From Clostridium rectalis (GTDB taxonomy: Bacteria; Bacillota; Clostridia; Clostridiales; Clostridiaceae): a DNA stretch of 50,583 nucleotides. The notes under the pieces are model-generated. The model was not told the DNA's origin. It was given only the letters and a program-made list of their open reading frames with translations, and did not search any database. Numbering within the stretch: position 1 is the first letter of the stretch; every line of letters begins with the position of its first letter. The translations under genes and the position numbers were made by a program. Positions 40,646 through 49,275 of the stretch are shown one piece after another. The stretch lies in contig NZ_UYZZ01000002.1 of assembly GCF_900626095.1 (NCBI RefSeq), positions 498,206 through 548,788 on the forward strand, written 5' to 3'.

Positions 40646-41374
40646 TTATTCTTGGTTTTTGGTTAAATTTTTTATTATTTTTTCCCCTTTAAAAACACCT
40701 ATTATAAAAATAATGCTCATACACACAGCTATGGTTATTAATAAAGGTATGTTTTTAGAATCTATTTTAGCCCCAAAGTAAGCAGATATAAATATGCCCG
40801 GTAATCTTCCCACAGTAGAATAAATCACAAAATTTCTAAAGCTAATGTTTGATACTCCACATATATATGCTAATGCATCTTTAGGTATTCCTGGAATTAA
40901 ATATAGCAAAAAAACTATATAATTTATACTTCCTAATTTTAATATCTTTCTAAAATGCTTTAATTTCTTCCCTGAAATAACTTTTTCTACAAAAGGTTTT
41001 CCATACCTATGAGTTACAAGGAATATAATTATACTTCCCATAGTTATTCCTAATAATGAGATAATGCTACCATAAAAGGTGCCAAATATATATCCTCCAG
41101 CTATTTGAATTATCTCCCCTGGGATAAAAAACACAACTACTTGAATAATCTGTAATACTATAAATGCTAGCACACTATAGCTACCATAAGAAGTTATTAC
41201 TCTTTTTATTTCCTTGGGATCTTGTAATACTCTTGAATATTTATAATAATACTCATATCCTGAATAAATAAATACTGCTAATAATATAGACATTATTATA
41301 TAACCTTTATATTTCTTCATATAGCAATAAATTGTGTAAAAAAAACTTTTTAATTTTTTATAACTTTTTTTCAT
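40646..41374 (-). CDS. TVP38/TMEM64-family (DedA-like) membrane protein
   Basis: The 242-residue protein has about six membrane segments and the SNARE-associated/DedA motif FIPGEIIQIAGGYIFGTFYGS near 88-108, followed by a re-entrant region ending in IPGIPKDALAYICG near 163-176. DedA-superfamily proteins take part in lipid flipping and membrane homeostasis; a specific role here is not known. I chose ATG at 41374, nine bases after GAGGGTG; a GTG at 41386 abuts the RBS. Confidence 0.88.
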   Translation of the reverse strand: MKKSYKKLKSFFYTIYCYMKKYKGYIIMSILLAVFIYSGYEYYYKYSRVLQDPKEIKRVITSYGSYSVLAFIVLQIIQVVVFFIPGEIIQIAGGYIFGTFYGSIISLLGITMGSIIIFLVTHRYGKPFVEKVISGKKLKHFRKILKLGSINYIVFLLYLIPGIPKDALAYICGVSNISFRNFVIYSTVGRLPGIFISAYFGAKIDSKNIPLLITIAVCMSIIFIIGVFKGEKIIKNLTKNQE

Positions 41375-41533
41375 ATGAAATTTCACCCTCGTAATTCACA
41401 CATAATACTTACTATTATTCTCACTGAAATATGATAAAATTCAAAAATATTAACTTCTTAATAAAATTATATGTTTTTTTTAAATATTGAACAAAGATAT
41501 TAAATAATAATATAAACTAATCAATATACAATC

Positions 41534-41579
41534 AAAAAAGACCTATAATGATATATCTTATCACTATAAGCCTTTTTTT
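41534..41579 (-). terminator. Terminator after the hydrogenase gene
   Basis: Long imperfect stem (AAAAAGGCTTATAGTGATA with TATCATTATAGGTCTTTTTT on the minus strand) ending in a thymine run, 12 bases past the stop. Confidence 0.75.
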
Positions 41580-41590
41580 ATTATTTTAAG

Positions 41591-43078
41591 TTATCTTTCT
41601 AGGTTTGCACCTTCAAATTTCTTTAAATTTCCATTTGCTATTACATCTTTTTTGGTAGATTCTTTAGCAAATCTAGTTAACTGTGTTCTTGACTTCATTA
41701 TTGGAACCATAGTTGCCGGTCCACCAATACATCCACCTTCGCACATCATTCCTTCTATAAAATTACCTGATAATCTTCCTACCTTTGCCATTATCATAGC
41801 TCTCTTAATTTCATCAGGTCCACTTACTCTTACAGGTTTAAAATCCACATTTGTTTCCTTATCTTTCATATAATTTTGTATTGCAGCAATTAATCCTCCA
41901 CCTTGAGCAAATCCTCTTCCAAAAGACGAAGCATCATCAACTTCTACAGCTTCATATTCTTGTGGGTCAATCTCTAAAGCTCCCATAAGTGCAGTTATCT
42001 CTTCAAAAGTCATAACATAGTCCACTGCGTCTTTTATCCCTTCTCTTTTTATTTCATTTTTCTTTGCAGTACATGGTCCAACAAATACCACTACTGCATC
42101 TTTATCAGCTTTTTTAATCATTCTTCCTGTTGCTACCATAGGAGAGACTGTCCCTGATATCCTATCAATTTGATCTGGAAACTTTTTTTCTATATAATTT
42201 AAAAAACCTGGACAACAAGAATTTGTCATATATTTGTCCCCATTTTCCATTCTTTCAACAAACTCATTTCCTTCATGAACAACAACAGCATCAGCACCAC
42301 ATGCAGCCTCTATCATATCTACAAATCCCGCTTTTTTAAATGCAACCTTCATTTGTCCCACAGTTGTCTTTGGTCCAAATTGTCCAGTAATAGCAGGTGC
42401 TACCACAGCATATATTTTTTTCTTTTCCATTATGGCACGAGTTACATCTACTATAAAACTTTTATCAGATATAGCTCCAAATGGACATGCTGACATACAG
42501 GCTCCACAGTTTATACACTCTTCCTTATTTATCTTAGCTTTGTTATCCTCTGGGTTCATTTGAAGAGCTCCTGTTGGACAAACTCTTTTGCAGGGTCTCA
42601 TAACTTCAGCTACAGCATTATATGGACAAACTTCTTTACACAAACCACATTCCTTACAGGTTTCATGATTAATATATGCTTTACCTGCAGCCCTAGTAAT
42701 AGCCCCTGCAGGGCAAACTTCCATACACTTATGTTGTATACATCCTCTACAAGCTTCTGTAACTACAAATCTGTTTATAGGGCATTTATCACATGCTGCA
42801 TCTATTACATAAACTATTTGATCATCATCTTCTACATTTACAAATTCATCTGCCATTTGTCCATTTGGTAAACATCCAATAGCAAGCTTGGCTCTTTCAT
42901 ATACAATAGCTCTTTCCTTATAAACGCAACATCTATATTCTGCCTTATCTCCTTTAATTATTTCAAAAGGGACCTTTTCCATTTCCTCTTTATTAAGTCT
43001 ATTTTCCAAAGTCATCTTAGCCACTTCTCTTAGTACTAGATACTTTAACTTTTTTAACTGACTATCAAATGTTATCAT
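41591..43078 (-). CDS. [FeFe]-hydrogenase, variant (group B-like), monomeric
   Basis: The 495-residue protein combines ferredoxin-like [4Fe-4S] motifs at about 108-210 (CRGCIQHKCMEVCP, CKECGLCKEVCP, CINCGACMSACP) with an H-cluster domain. All H-cluster cysteines are present: L1 TNSCCPGF near 300, L2 VGPCTAKKNE near 340, L3 MMCEGGCIGGP near 457. L2 has Gly in place of the usual Met of MPC, and L3 reads EGMMCEGGC rather than EVMACPGGC. These variants, and an N-terminus without the 2Fe-2S domain, point to the group B (CpIII-like) class rather than CpI-like enzymes. It exchanges electrons between ferredoxin and H2; direction cannot be read from sequence. A Rex-type operator lies upstream. ATG has AGGAGG ten bases upstream. 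Confidence 0.88.
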   Translation of the reverse strand: MITFDSQLKKLKYLVLREVAKMTLENRLNKEEMEKVPFEIIKGDKAEYRCCVYKERAIVYERAKLAIGCLPNGQMADEFVNVEDDDQIVYVIDAACDKCPINRFVVTEACRGCIQHKCMEVCPAGAITRAAGKAYINHETCKECGLCKEVCPYNAVAEVMRPCKRVCPTGALQMNPEDNKAKINKEECINCGACMSACPFGAISDKSFIVDVTRAIMEKKKIYAVVAPAITGQFGPKTTVGQMKVAFKKAGFVDMIEAACGADAVVVHEGNEFVERMENGDKYMTNSCCPGFLNYIEKKFPDQIDRISGTVSPMVATGRMIKKADKDAVVVFVGPCTAKKNEIKREGIKDAVDYVMTFEEITALMGALEIDPQEYEAVEVDDASSFGRGFAQGGGLIAAIQNYMKDKETNVDFKPVRVSGPDEIKRAMIMAKVGRLSGNFIEGMMCEGGCIGGPATMVPIMKSRTQLTRFAKESTKKDVIANGNLKKFEGANLER

Positions 43079-43160
43079 TATATTAATTCCTCCTAATTTT
43101 ATAAACCGTAATTTAAAGTTATTAAATTACTTATTTTTATATTAGTATAGTCATACAAGT

Positions 43161-43178
43161 TCGTTAATTTATTAACAT
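43161..43178 (-). promoter_or_regulatory. Rex (NADH/NAD+ redox repressor) operator upstream of the hydrogenase
   Basis: TCGTTAATTTATTAACAT (plus strand) matches the Rex consensus TTGTTAA-N4-TTAACAA at all but two outer positions. It sits at the expected start point just downstream of an extended -10 box TGTTATAAT (43184-43192, minus strand), so bound Rex would block transcription. Rex releases DNA when NADH rises, which fits hydrogenase control in fermentation. Confidence 0.7.
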
Positions 43179-43229
43179 ATTATATTATAACAGATAATCA
43201 AAAAAAATTAATACAATTTCAAAAAAAAA

Positions 43230-43270
43230 TTCATAAAAATTTTATTTTTAACTTTTAAAATTTTTATGAA
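43230..43270 (-). terminator. Terminator of ogg
   Basis: Perfect 15-base stem TTCATAAAAATTTTA with complement at 43256-43270, followed on the minus strand by nine thymines. It separates ogg from the hydrogenase gene. Confidence 0.85.
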
Positions 43271-43298
43271 AGTTTTCACCCACATATTTTTATCATAA

Positions 43299-44219
43299 TT
43301 ATATTAATATATTGTTTTCTCTAGCATAATAGAACAAATATTGTTGAGCAACACCAGATAAATCTCCAAACTTATTTCTTGCAAAATCCCTTATCTTTTT
43401 TAAAGATACATCTGGTGCTAAATAAAAGTGTTGCATTGCCCTCTTAACCCATACATCTACTGGGAATGCTGAGTATTTCCCCATTGAAAATAGCATTATA
43501 CAATCAGCAACTTTTGGTCCTATTCCAATAAAATTTTGAAGTGCAGTATGACACTCATCATCATTCTGAATTTTTATCCAATTTATATCAAAGATTTTAT
43601 CATATTCTTTATTCTCACTATTCATACTGTTATATATTTTTTCAACTGTGTGTTTTATATATTTTCCCCTAAATCCTACACCACAAGATTCTAATTCCTC
43701 CTGTGATGCCTTATGTAAATTTTCTATACTTGGGAATGAATAGTATATATTTCCGTTATATAGTATAGATTCTCCCCATTTTTCACTAATATTTTTAATA
43801 GCCTTTTTTATCATAGGGATTCTATTATTAGCAGATATTATAAATGAAACAATTAATTCAAAGGGGTCTTGCTTCAATAATCTAATTCCATATCCAAAGT
43901 CAACAGATTTTTTTAGCAATTCATCCCTACTTAGTATTTTTTTGATTTCTGAATAGTCCCTCTTCAAATCGAAGTAATCAACCCATAAAGAATTAAATTC
44001 TTTTTCACTAGAATTATACAATATTACATTATCATCTTTTTTTTCTACTTCAATTACATGACCAAAGGCCACTCCTATATAATTACCATTTTCTTTTATA
44101 TTCCATCTAAAACATTGTCCACATTCAAAAATATGAGGTAATTCAAAATTTTTAACTCCTTTTATCAAAACAGCTTTTATTCCGTCTTTATAAAACTCTT
44201 CTACTGAATTATAATCCAT
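43299..44219 (-). CDS. ogg: 8-oxoguanine DNA glycosylase/AP lyase (OGG1 family)
   Basis: This 306-residue bifunctional enzyme removes 8-oxoguanine from DNA. It has an N-terminal OGG domain (FECGQCFRWN near 32) and the helix-hairpin-helix-GPD core: IGIGPKVADCIMLFSMGKYSAFPVDVWVKRAM. The catalytic Lys lies in PVDVWVKR (family K...D spacing) and the conserved Asp in PVD. Clostridial OGG proteins of this bacterial type are about 300 residues. ATG has GGGGGAG upstream. It follows the nfnB terminator region and is transcribed before the hydrogenase but ends at its own terminator. Confidence 0.92.
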   Translation of the reverse strand: MDYNSVEEFYKDGIKAVLIKGVKNFELPHIFECGQCFRWNIKENGNYIGVAFGHVIEVEKKDDNVILYNSSEKEFNSLWVDYFDLKRDYSEIKKILSRDELLKKSVDFGYGIRLLKQDPFELIVSFIISANNRIPMIKKAIKNISEKWGESILYNGNIYYSFPSIENLHKASQEELESCGVGFRGKYIKHTVEKIYNSMNSENKEYDKIFDINWIKIQNDDECHTALQNFIGIGPKVADCIMLFSMGKYSAFPVDVWVKRAMQHFYLAPDVSLKKIRDFARNKFGDLSGVAQQYLFYYARENNILI

Positions 44220-44273
44220 CTTCTATTCTCCCCCTTCGTTAAATAATTTCATTAACAAAGATTACAAAATTCC

Positions 44274-44322
44274 AAGCAACCTTTTATTTAGTAATAAATT
44301 ATGCCTAAATAAAAAGTTGCTT
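44274..44322 (-). terminator. Terminator of nfnA-nfnB
   Basis: Stem of about 18 bases (AAGCAACCTTTTATTTAG with CTAAATAAAAAGTTGCTT), one mismatch, loop 13 bases. On the minus strand a moderate T-rich tract follows. It lies 17 bases past the nfnB stop. Confidence 0.7.
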
Positions 44323-44339
44323 TTTAAACCACATTATAT

Positions 44340-45725
44340 CTATTTATCTATTAAAAATTTATCTATAGCCTTTGCTGCTTTCTTTCCTGCCTCCATTGCA
44401 AGTATAACAGTTGCAGCACCTGTTACTGCATCTCCTCCTGCAAAAACACCTTCTCTAGTTGTACTTCCAGTTTCCTCGTTTGCAACTATACATCCCCACT
44501 TGTTCCTTTCTAATCCCTTAGTAGTAGCTGATATAAGTGGATTCGGAGAAGTTCCAAGTGACATAATAACCGTATCTATATCCATAGTAAACTCTGATCC
44601 CTTTAATTCAACAGGTCTTCTTCTTCCTGATGCATCAGGTTCTCCAAGTTCCATTCTTACACATTTTAAAGCCTTAACCCACCCTTTTTCATTTCCTACT
44701 ATTTCTACAGGATTGGTTAATAAATCAAATATTATTCCTTCTTCCTTAGCGTGATGTACTTCTTCCACTCTTGCTGGCAATTCTTCCTCTGATCTTCTAT
44801 ATACTACATGTACTTCTGATCCAAGCCTTTTAGCAGTTCTAGCCGCATCCATAGCTACATTTCCACCACCTACAACTGCTACTTTCTTACCAAGTAATAT
44901 AGGAGTATCATACTCACTTTTAAATGCTTTCATTAAATTATTTCTAGTTAAAAACTCATTAGCTGAAAATACTCCATTATAGTTTTCTCCAGGTATTCCC
45001 ATGAATTTTGGGAGCCCTGCTCCTGACCCTATAAATACAGCTTGGAATCCTTCTTCATCCATAAGTTCATCTATAGTTACAGTTTTTCCTATAATAACAT
45101 CTGTTTCAATATTTACTCCTAACTTTTTTACGTTTTCTATCTCGTGATTAACTACAGTATCTTTAGGAAGCCTAAATTCAGGTATACCATATACTAAAAC
45201 TCCACCTGGTTCATGAAGTGCCTCAAATATTGTAACTTCATAACCCATTTTAGCTAAATCTCCTGCACATGTAAGACCAGCAGGGCCACTTCCTATAACT
45301 GCTACCTTTTTATTCTTCTTATCACTTTTTATAGATAAATCCACATTATGCTCCCTAGACCAGTCTCCTACAAATCTTTCTAGTTTTCCAATAGCTATTG
45401 GTTCACCCTTTATTCCTAAAACACATTTTCCTTCACACTGGCTCTCCTGTGGACATACCCTTCCGCAAACAGCAGGCAATGAGCTTGCTTCATTTATGGC
45501 TTTGGCTGCACTTTCAAAATCTTTCTCTTTCACAAACTGAATAAATTTAGGGATATTTATTGATACAGGGCATTTAGAAATACAAAGAGGTTTTTTACAA
45601 TTTAAACATCTTGCTGCCTCTTTTATAGCTTCTTCTTCTGTATAGCCTAAACAAACTTCCTTAAAATTTTTTATCCTTTCTTCTGCACATTGTTCCTTAA
45701 TAGGAGTTTTCTTTAATCTATCCAT
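44340..45725 (-). CDS. nfnB: NADH-dependent ferredoxin:NADP+ oxidoreductase, large subunit
   Basis: NfnB (461 residues) is the large subunit of the electron-bifurcating transhydrogenase that couples NADPH oxidation to reduction of ferredoxin and NAD+ (or the reverse). It resembles the glutamate synthase small subunit. The N-terminal cysteine clusters CLNCKKPLCISKCP and CGRVCPQESQCEGKC bind two [4Fe-4S] clusters. GSGPAGLTCAGDLAKMGYEV near 140 binds FAD, and GGGNVAMDAARTAKRLG near 280 binds the nicotinamide. ATG overlaps the nfnA stop (TAATG) with AGGAGG upstream. The pairing with nfnA excludes a simple GltD role. Confidence 0.93.
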   Translation of the reverse strand: MDRLKKTPIKEQCAEERIKNFKEVCLGYTEEEAIKEAARCLNCKKPLCISKCPVSINIPKFIQFVKEKDFESAAKAINEASSLPAVCGRVCPQESQCEGKCVLGIKGEPIAIGKLERFVGDWSREHNVDLSIKSDKKNKKVAVIGSGPAGLTCAGDLAKMGYEVTIFEALHEPGGVLVYGIPEFRLPKDTVVNHEIENVKKLGVNIETDVIIGKTVTIDELMDEEGFQAVFIGSGAGLPKFMGIPGENYNGVFSANEFLTRNNLMKAFKSEYDTPILLGKKVAVVGGGNVAMDAARTAKRLGSEVHVVYRRSEEELPARVEEVHHAKEEGIIFDLLTNPVEIVGNEKGWVKALKCVRMELGEPDASGRRRPVELKGSEFTMDIDTVIMSLGTSPNPLISATTKGLERNKWGCIVANEETGSTTREGVFAGGDAVTGAATVILAMEAGKKAAKAIDKFLIDK

Positions 45726-46615
45726 TATTCTTCTCCTCCTAATCCAACATGACAAACATGTCCTTCTTTTCTTTCTTGTTGTTCAAGTAATTTTTTACCT
45801 TCTTCTGTTTTATACATTCCTTGCCTTCTCATTGCTTCTTGAAAATCAACAAGATGGCCATCAAACTCAGGTCCATCTACACAAGCAAACTTAGTTTTAC
45901 CACCTACAGTTACTCTACAAGCTCCACACATACCTGTACCATCTACCATTAGTGTATTTAAACTTACAACAGTCTTTATTTTTAATTCCTCTGTAAGTTT
46001 TACTACAAATTTCATCATTATCATTGGTCCTATTGCTACTACTAAATCATAGCTTTTATTATTTTTTTCTACAAGCTTTCTCAACATTTCAGTAACCAAT
46101 CCCTTTTCTCCATAGGATCCATCATCTGTAGTTATGTATAAATTGCCTGCTACTTTTTTCATTTCCTCTTCCAATATTAAAAATTCTTTTGATTTACTTC
46201 CTACTATAACATCTACCTTTGCTCCAATAGAATTTAACCATTTAACTTGAGGATATACTGGTGCTGCTCCAACTCCACCAGCTATGAATATTATGTTTTT
46301 GTTTTTAAGTTCCTCTATGTTTTCATAAACTAATTCAGATGGTTGCCCTAAAGGACCTGCAAAATCCTTAAAATAATCTCCACATTTTAAATCCGCCATT
46401 TTTTTTGTAGATGCACCAACTACTTGAAACACTATAGTAACCGTCTTTTTCTCTCTATCATAATCACAAATTGTAAGTGGTATTCTTTCACTTTTATCGT
46501 CTACTCTAACTATTACAAATTGTCCTGGTTTAGCAGACTTTGCAACTCTTGGAACTTCAACATCCATTAAATAAATGTTAGGAGCCAAAAGCCTTTTACT
46601 CAAAATCTTATACAT
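45725..46615 (-). CDS. nfnA: NADH-dependent ferredoxin:NADP+ oxidoreductase, small subunit
   Basis: NfnA (296 residues) carries the FAD and a [2Fe-2S] cluster where NADH electrons enter or leave NfnAB. The FAD domain has RIPLTICDYD near 48-58, the NAD domain GGVGAAPVYPQVKWL near 115, and the C-terminal cluster GMCGACRVTVGGKTKFAC near 222-239. ATG at 46615 has GGGGG seven bases upstream. The open frame extends further but that extension has no RBS and lies across the promoter. It is the first gene of nfnAB. Confidence 0.93.
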   Translation of the reverse strand: MYKILSKRLLAPNIYLMDVEVPRVAKSAKPGQFVIVRVDDKSERIPLTICDYDREKKTVTIVFQVVGASTKKMADLKCGDYFKDFAGPLGQPSELVYENIEELKNKNIIFIAGGVGAAPVYPQVKWLNSIGAKVDVIVGSKSKEFLILEEEMKKVAGNLYITTDDGSYGEKGLVTEMLRKLVEKNNKSYDLVVAIGPMIMMKFVVKLTEELKIKTVVSLNTLMVDGTGMCGACRVTVGGKTKFACVDGPEFDGHLVDFQEAMRRQGMYKTEEGKKLLEQQERKEGHVCHVGLGGEE

Positions 46616-46661
46616 TTTTATTCCCCCGTATCTTTTTTTTATTTTACAGTTCATAATATTC

Positions 46662-46690
46662 ATTATAAAAAACCCTGTACTACTTATCAA
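46662..46690 (-). promoter_or_regulatory. Sigma-A promoter of nfnAB
   Basis: TTGATA (46685-46690) and TATAAT (46662-46667) on the minus strand are 17 bases apart, about 40 bases upstream of the chosen nfnA start. Confidence 0.7.
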
Positions 46691-46746
46691 CATTATTATT
46701 TAATTTTAAAAATTTTATATACATAATATGAAAATCTAAATAAAAA

Positions 46747-46773
46747 CTCTCTTAATAAGCTTAATTAAGAGAG
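46747..46773 (-). terminator. Terminator of the alcohol dehydrogenase gene
   Basis: Perfect 10-base stem CTCTCTTAAT/ATTAAGAGAG, followed on the minus strand by TTTTTATTTAG. It lies 25 bases past the stop. Confidence 0.85.
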
Positions 46774-46797
46774 CCTTTTATTAAAATTTATATTAAT

Positions 46798-47967
46798 TTA
46801 AAAATCTATTTTCTTTCCATAATAAGCATAGGTATACATATTCTCCATTTCATCTTCAGATATCTTTCTAGGATTTGAAGATGTGCACGCATCTAGTACT
46901 GCATTATGTGCCATAAATTTAACCTTATTCTTAAATTCATCCTCTTTTATACCATAGTCTTTTAAAGTTAATGGAATATCCATAGCTTTATTTAATTCTC
47001 TAATCATATCAGTTAAGGAATCTATTAATTCATCATCACTATTTCCGCCTAATCCTAAATATTTAGCAATAGTAACATATCTATCCTTACAAGCTTTTTT
47101 ATTAAAGTCTATAACATATGGAAGAAATATAGCATTTGCACATCCATGAGGTATGTGGAAAACTGCCCCAATCTTATGAGCCATACTATGAGTAATTCCA
47201 AGTAAAGCATTTGAAAAAGCCATACCTGCTAAGCACTGTGCTTCATGCATTCTCTCTCTTGCTTCCTTATCTCCTTTATAAGATTTTATTATATAATCTT
47301 TTACCATCGCGATTGCCTGCATTGCAAGTGGGTCTGTAAAATTTGATCTAAGTCCTGCTACATAAGCTTCCACAGCATGAGTTAAAGCATCCATCCCAGT
47401 ATGAGCTGTAAGTTTCTCTGGCATAGTTTCTGCTAATTCAGGATCTACAATTGCAATGTCGGGAGTTAAATTAAAATCAGCCAAAGGATATTTTATTTCT
47501 GCTTTATAATCTGTAATTACAGAAAATGCTGTAACTTCTGTTGCAGTTCCACTAGTAGATGGAATAGCTATAAATCTAGCTTTGTTCCTAAGTTCTGGTA
47601 ATCCTAACACATTTTCTGCTGCTTCCTTAAATGTTAGTTCAGGGTGTTCGTAAAATAACCACATGGCTTTAGCTGCATCAATTGGTGAACCTCCACCTAT
47701 TGATACAATCCAATCTGGTTGAAATTCTCTCATAATTTCCGCGCCCTTCATAACAGTTTCAACTGATGGATCAGGCTCAACACCTTCTATTAATTTAGTT
47801 TCTATTTTCGCTTCTTTAAGGTAGGATTCTACTTTATCTAAAAATCCAAATCTTTTCATGGATCCTCCACCTACAACAATAACAGCCTTTTTACCCTTAA
47901 CACTTTTTAATACTTCTAATGATCCTTTTCCATAATAAATATCTCTTGGAACTGTAAATCTATACAT
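46798..47967 (-). CDS. Iron-containing alcohol dehydrogenase
   Basis: This 389-residue enzyme reduces aldehydes to alcohols (ethanol/butanol) with NAD(P)H. The family III Fe-ADH hallmarks are GGGSMKRFG near 34, SIGGGSPIDAAKAM near 90-103, PSTSGTATEVT near 137, and the metal ligands in HTGMDALTHAVEAYV near 190 and SMAHKIGAVFHIPHGCANA near 262-280. Physiological substrate is not decided by sequence. ATG has AGGAGG upstream. A -24/-12 promoter and an activator palindrome precede it, with a sigma-54 activator gene directly upstream. Confidence 0.93.
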   Translation of the reverse strand: MYRFTVPRDIYYGKGSLEVLKSVKGKKAVIVVGGGSMKRFGFLDKVESYLKEAKIETKLIEGVEPDPSVETVMKGAEIMREFQPDWIVSIGGGSPIDAAKAMWLFYEHPELTFKEAAENVLGLPELRNKARFIAIPSTSGTATEVTAFSVITDYKAEIKYPLADFNLTPDIAIVDPELAETMPEKLTAHTGMDALTHAVEAYVAGLRSNFTDPLAMQAIAMVKDYIIKSYKGDKEARERMHEAQCLAGMAFSNALLGITHSMAHKIGAVFHIPHGCANAIFLPYVIDFNKKACKDRYVTIAKYLGLGGNSDDELIDSLTDMIRELNKAMDIPLTLKDYGIKEDEFKNKVKFMAHNAVLDACTSSNPRKISEDEMENMYTYAYYGKKIDF

Positions 47968-48030
47968 AATTATTCCTCCTATATATTAAAGTAATAAATC
48001 ACCTTGATATTTTTTTAACACTATTTAATG

Positions 48031-48047
48031 TAGCAATTTTTATGCCA
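48031..48047 (-). promoter_or_regulatory. Sigma-54 (-24/-12) promoter of the alcohol dehydrogenase
   Basis: The minus strand reads TGGCATAAAAATTGCTA, with GG and GC exactly ten bases apart as sigma-54 promoters require (consensus TGGCAC-N5-TTGCW). It lies about 65 bases upstream of the ADH start, giving a leader of roughly 55 bases. Confidence 0.8.
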
Positions 48048-48102
48048 CTTGCAAAACTCCTAATTCATAGTACTTTTAGACTTTTGTTAATTTATATGAA
48101 AT

Positions 48103-48129
48103 TAAAGTGTTGAATTTTAGAACACTTTA
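48103..48129. promoter_or_regulatory. Likely activator-binding palindrome (UAS) for the ADH promoter
   Basis: TAAAGTGTT and AACACTTTA are perfect complements separated by nine bases (48103-48111 and 48121-48129). The site is centred about 70 bases upstream of the -24 element, suitable for an enhancer-binding protein, most likely the product of the adjacent regulator gene. Confidence 0.6.
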
Positions 48130-48234
48130 CATGATAAAATTGTTAAAATAATGAACAATGTTAAAAAAATTAGCATGTTTTTATTGTTGTATATTGTAAT
48201 TTTATTAACAAAGTTCTGTAAATTTTTTCATATG

Positions 48235-49248
48235 TTAATCAAAATTTATACTATATTTTTTAATTTTACTATATAATGTATTTCTACTTATCCCCAATAT
48301 TCTAGATATTTTAGAAACATTATTTCCATATTTATCTTTGCAAGCTATAATAGCCTTTCTCTCTAATTCTTGTAAAGGACATATATATATATCCTCTTCC
48401 CCTATATATCTTTTCGCTTTAGTAGGTGCTTCTATTCTAAATTTTATAGTACTTTCTCCATTGAAATTCACCATATTCTCTATATAATTTTCTAGTTCCC
48501 TTATGTTTCCAGGCCATTCATAACTAATAATATTTTGATATATATTATTTTGCATTTTGGGTTTAGGTTTATTTAATTTTATAGATTTCATATTAAGAAA
48601 ATACTCTATTAGAAATTTTATATCTTCTTTTCTTTCCCTAAGAGTTGGTGTATACATAGGTATAACATTCAATCTATAATATAAATCCTCTCTAAATCTT
48701 TTTCCCTCTACTTCCTTTTTTAATTCCTTATTGGTAGCAGCTATAACCCTTACATTAGTCTTTAAGGGAACATTACTGCCTATTTTAGTTATATACCCTT
48801 CCTGCAGTACTCTAAGCAATCTAACTTGCATATCTAAGGGCATATCACCTATTTCATCTAAAAATATGGTACCACCATTGGCTGCTTGAAACTTTCCTAT
48901 ATGACCCCCTTTTTTACTTCCTGTAAAAGCTCCCTCAACGTATCCAAACAATTCACTTTCTATTAGATTACTTGGGATAGCTCCACAATTTACAGCTATA
49001 AAAGGATAATTTTTTCTATTGCTATAATTATGTATAGCTTGAGCTAAAACTTCTTTTCCAGTTCCACTTTCACCCTGTATTAATATTGTAGAGGGACTAT
49101 TGGCAATTTGCTTGCCTCTTTTAATAAGATTTTTTATAACATTACTTTCTCCTATTATATTATCAAAAGTATATTTAGCAGTATAAATAGTATTTTTTTT
49201 ACCTACATTAGATAAAAATTTATCCAAGGAACTCTCTGTATAAAACAA
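48235..49248 (-). CDS. Sigma-54-dependent transcriptional activator lacking a sensor domain
   Basis: The 337-residue protein has an AAA+ activator domain and a C-terminal Fis-type helix-turn-helix. Motifs: Walker A GESGTGKEVLA near 60, the sigma-54 contact loop GAFTGS near 103 (last Ala of GAFTGA replaced by Ser), Walker B GGTIFLDEIGDMP near 125, and the HTH NVSKISRILGISRNTLYSKI near 315. The N-terminal part is only about 30 residues; relatives such as AcoR/AdhR-type regulators are about 600 residues with GAF/PAS sensing domains. I prefer TTG at 49248 with AGGTGG eight bases upstream; GTG at 49260 in frame is the alternative. It probably acts on the ADH promoter downstream. Confidence 0.85.
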   Translation of the reverse strand: MFYTESSLDKFLSNVGKKNTIYTAKYTFDNIIGESNVIKNLIKRGKQIANSPSTILIQGESGTGKEVLAQAIHNYSNRKNYPFIAVNCGAIPSNLIESELFGYVEGAFTGSKKGGHIGKFQAANGGTIFLDEIGDMPLDMQVRLLRVLQEGYITKIGSNVPLKTNVRVIAATNKELKKEVEGKRFREDLYYRLNVIPMYTPTLRERKEDIKFLIEYFLNMKSIKLNKPKPKMQNNIYQNIISYEWPGNIRELENYIENMVNFNGESTIKFRIEAPTKAKRYIGEEDIYICPLQELERKAIIACKDKYGNNVSKISRILGISRNTLYSKIKKYSINFD

Positions 49249-49275
49249 GTATATCACCACCTACCATTCAAGTGA

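Noticed and set aside
44317-44754. Plus-strand 145-residue frame opposite nfnB
   Set aside because: Shadow of nfnB with no RBS; composition follows the antisense of Gly/Ala/Val-rich coding sequence.
45725-46693. N-terminal extension of nfnA beginning MLISSTGFF
   Set aside because: No RBS at the upstream start; GGGGG lies before the internal ATG at 46615, and the promoter lies within the extension.
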